From contig NZ_CP108529.1 of assembly GCF_036002945.1 (NCBI RefSeq), forward strand, positions 4,030,001-4,094,000: a stretch of 64,000 nucleotides of DNA, written 5' to 3'. Numbering within the stretch: the first letter of the stretch is position 1; each line of letters starts with the position of its first letter. The notes under the pieces are model-generated. The model was not told where the DNA came from, did not search any database, and worked only from the letters and a program-made list of their open reading frames with translations. Positions 62,785-64,000 of the stretch are shown here, in pieces. The DNA comes from Streptomyces sp. NBC_01224 (lineage in GTDB: Bacteria; Actinomycetota; Actinomycetes; Streptomycetales; Streptomycetaceae). The position numbers were made by a program, and so were the translations under genes.

Positions 62785-63507
62785 GTGCGTGTGCTCGTCG
62801 TGACCGCTGTCCCAGCAGAACGGGACGCGGTCACGCGTGCGTTCGGGGACGTGTCCGAGGTGGCCGTGCACAAGGTGCCGGGCGCTCGGCTCCACCGCGT
62901 GGCCGGCATCGGCGGCGCCGTCGTCGTCGATGTCCTGGCGGGCGGCGCCGGACCGGCCGCCGCAGCCGCCTCGACGGCTTTCGGCCTTGCCTCCGGGCCG
63001 TACGACCTCGTCGTCTCGGCCGGGATCGGCGGCGGATTCGCGTCCCTCGCCCCGGTCGGCTCGCTCGTCGTCGCGAGCGGCATCGTCGCCGCCGATCTGG
63101 GCGCCGAGACCCCCGAGGGCTTCGTGCCCGTCACCGGTCTGGGCTTCGGCCGCGACCGGTTCACGCCACCGCCCGCGCAGGTACGCGACGTGGCCGCCGC
63201 CACCGGCGCGCTCACCGGCGAGATCCTCACCGTCTCGACCGTGACCGGCAGCGCCGAGCGCGCCGCCGCCCTGCTGTCCGCGCACCCTCGGGCTGCCGCC
63301 GAGGCCATGGAGGGCTTCGGTGTCGCCGAGGCCGCCGAACGGACGGGCGTACCGGTGCTGGAACTGAGGGCGGTCTCCAACGCCGTCGGCCCGCGCAACC
63401 GGGACGCCTGGCGCATCGGCGACGCGCTGGCCGCACTCACCGGGGCATTCGGGAAGATCGTCCCCGCACTGGAAGGTTGGACCCACCATGAACGAAACGA
63501 CTCGTAA
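62785..63507 (+). CDS. mqnB: Futalosine hydrolase
   Basis: 240 aa purine-nucleoside-phosphorylase-fold nucleosidase. VVTAVPAERDAVTRAFGDVS, ASGPYDLVVSAGIGGGFASL and AEAMEGFGVAEAAERTGVPV (Glu of the catalytic pocket) mark MqnB. It splits hypoxanthine from futalosine in the futalosine route to menaquinone. It overlaps mqnD by 20 bp, so the two steps are co-expressed; S. coelicolor mqnB and mqnD are likewise adjacent. Confidence 0.95.
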   Translation: MRVLVVTAVPAERDAVTRAFGDVSEVAVHKVPGARLHRVAGIGGAVVVDVLAGGAGPAAAAASTAFGLASGPYDLVVSAGIGGGFASLAPVGSLVVASGIVAADLGAETPEGFVPVTGLGFGRDRFTPPPAQVRDVAAATGALTGEILTVSTVTGSAERAAALLSAHPRAAAEAMEGFGVAEAAERTGVPVLELRAVSNAVGPRNRDAWRIGDALAALTGAFGKIVPALEGWTHHERNDS

Positions 63508-64000
63508 CCCGTCGAATCCGTTGCACATCGCTTTCTCCCCGTGCCCGAACGACACCTTCGTCTTCGACGCCTGGGCGCACGGAAGGGTCCCCGGCGCGCC
63601 CGCCCTCGATGTCACCTTCGCCGACATCGACATCACCAACAAAATGGCCGAGCGCGGTGAGCTCGACGTACTCAAGGTGTCGTACGCGGTGCTGCCCTGG
63701 GTGCTCGACGAGTACGCGCTGCTGCCGTGCGGCGGAGCGCTGGGGCGGGGCTGCGGACCGCTCGTCCTCACGAAGGAGGCGGGCACGGATCTGACGGGAA
63801 AGACCGTCGCCGTGCCGAGTGAGCGCTCCACGGCTTATCTGCTGTTCCGGCTCTGGGCGGCGGAAGTGGTGCCGGGCGGGGTCGGCGACATCGTCGTCAT
63901 GCCGTTCGACGAGATCATGCCCGCCGTGCGTGACGGGAAGGTGGACGCCGGTCTCGTCATCCACGAGGCCCGTTTCACGTACCAGAACTACGGACTGCAC
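63488..64000 (+). CDS. mqnD: 1,4-dihydroxy-6-naphthoate synthase (3' end outside window)
   Basis: 171 codons visible. HIAFSPCPNDTFVFDAWAHG at the N-terminus, VTFADIDITNKMAERGELDV and TVAVPSERSTAYLLFRLWAA identify MqnD, a periplasmic-binding-protein-fold enzyme that cleaves cyclic dehypoxanthine futalosine to 1,4-dihydroxy-6-naphthoate. Its start lies inside mqnB. Confidence 0.95.
   Translation, partial: MNETTRNPSNPLHIAFSPCPNDTFVFDAWAHGRVPGAPALDVTFADIDITNKMAERGELDVLKVSYAVLPWVLDEYALLPCGGALGRGCGPLVLTKEAGTDLTGKTVAVPSERSTAYLLFRLWAAEVVPGGVGDIVVMPFDEIMPAVRDGKVDAGLVIHEARFTYQNYGLH

Overview
The window is a typical Streptomyces chromosome segment. GC is high and third codon positions are almost always G or C. 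Starts are often GTG or TTG behind purine-rich ribosome sites. Several gene sets are actinomycete hallmarks: a conservon operon (cvnABCD plus two P450 genes), two DUF397 genes and one DUF5753 gene, an actinobacterial-type SerC, the futalosine menaquinone genes mqnB and mqnD, and DUF2530, DUF2771 and DUF3027 proteins. No tRNA, rRNA, CRISPR array, insertion sequence or phage module is visible.

Layout. 1-3.2 kb: an RhtA-like exporter (cut by the window edge) divergent from a LysR regulator, an orphan DUF397 gene and a winged-helix protein. 3.5-6.3 kb: a fused FAD/Fe-S dehydrogenase. 6.4-12.0 kb: the conservon, a translationally coupled sensor-like ATPase, roadblock protein, DUF742 protein and GTPase, then a CYP157-like P450 that lacks the ExxR motif and a CYP154-like P450. 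12.1-14.1 kb: serC, a Uma2 nuclease and a GNAT fragment. 14.2-17.7 kb: a four-gene minus-strand unit (GNAT, small helical secreted-type protein, DUF1023 alpha/beta hydrolase, lipoprotein). Its last gene is followed by a second, broken copy of the GNAT 5' end. 17.8-28.0 kb: small single genes (secreted propeller, SGNH hydrolase, phosphatase, XRE-cupin, TetR, isochorismatase-like), a membrane protein/two-component operon, and a divergent MarR/MFS pair sharing a perfect 33-bp palindrome.

28.1-30.8 kb is an accessory patch: a second winged-helix paralogue, a Phd/RelE toxin-antitoxin pair, a DUF5753 protein without its HTH, and a second DUF397 gene. 31-35.5 kb: a GAP-family membrane protein, a catalase-like protein and a MarR/DrrA/DrrB operon. 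35.6-37.6 kb holds two pseudogenes facing away from each other, an S8 peptidase and a LuxR regulator, both without 5' ends. 37.6-52.7 kb: cupin, prolyl aminopeptidase, PGRP amidase, aldo/keto reductase, a PadR/hydrolase pair with a perfect operator, ThpR, a second Uma2, MFS/MarR, a purine permease, DUF2530 and a CtpE-like P-type ATPase. 52.7-55.7 kb: three tandem paralogous secreted proteins with nearly identical 3' ends. 55.9-64 kb: a sacsin-like ATPase, DUF3027, MFS, a DUF2771 lipoprotein, mqnB and the start of mqnD.

Most of the window is ordinary Streptomyces core and near-core sequence. The points that most deserve follow-up are the secreted-type hydrolase operon bracketed by GNAT copies, the ExxR-less P450, the pair of beheaded genes at 37.2 kb, the tandem triplication at 53-55.7 kb, and the clear palindromic operators of the single-regulator pairs.
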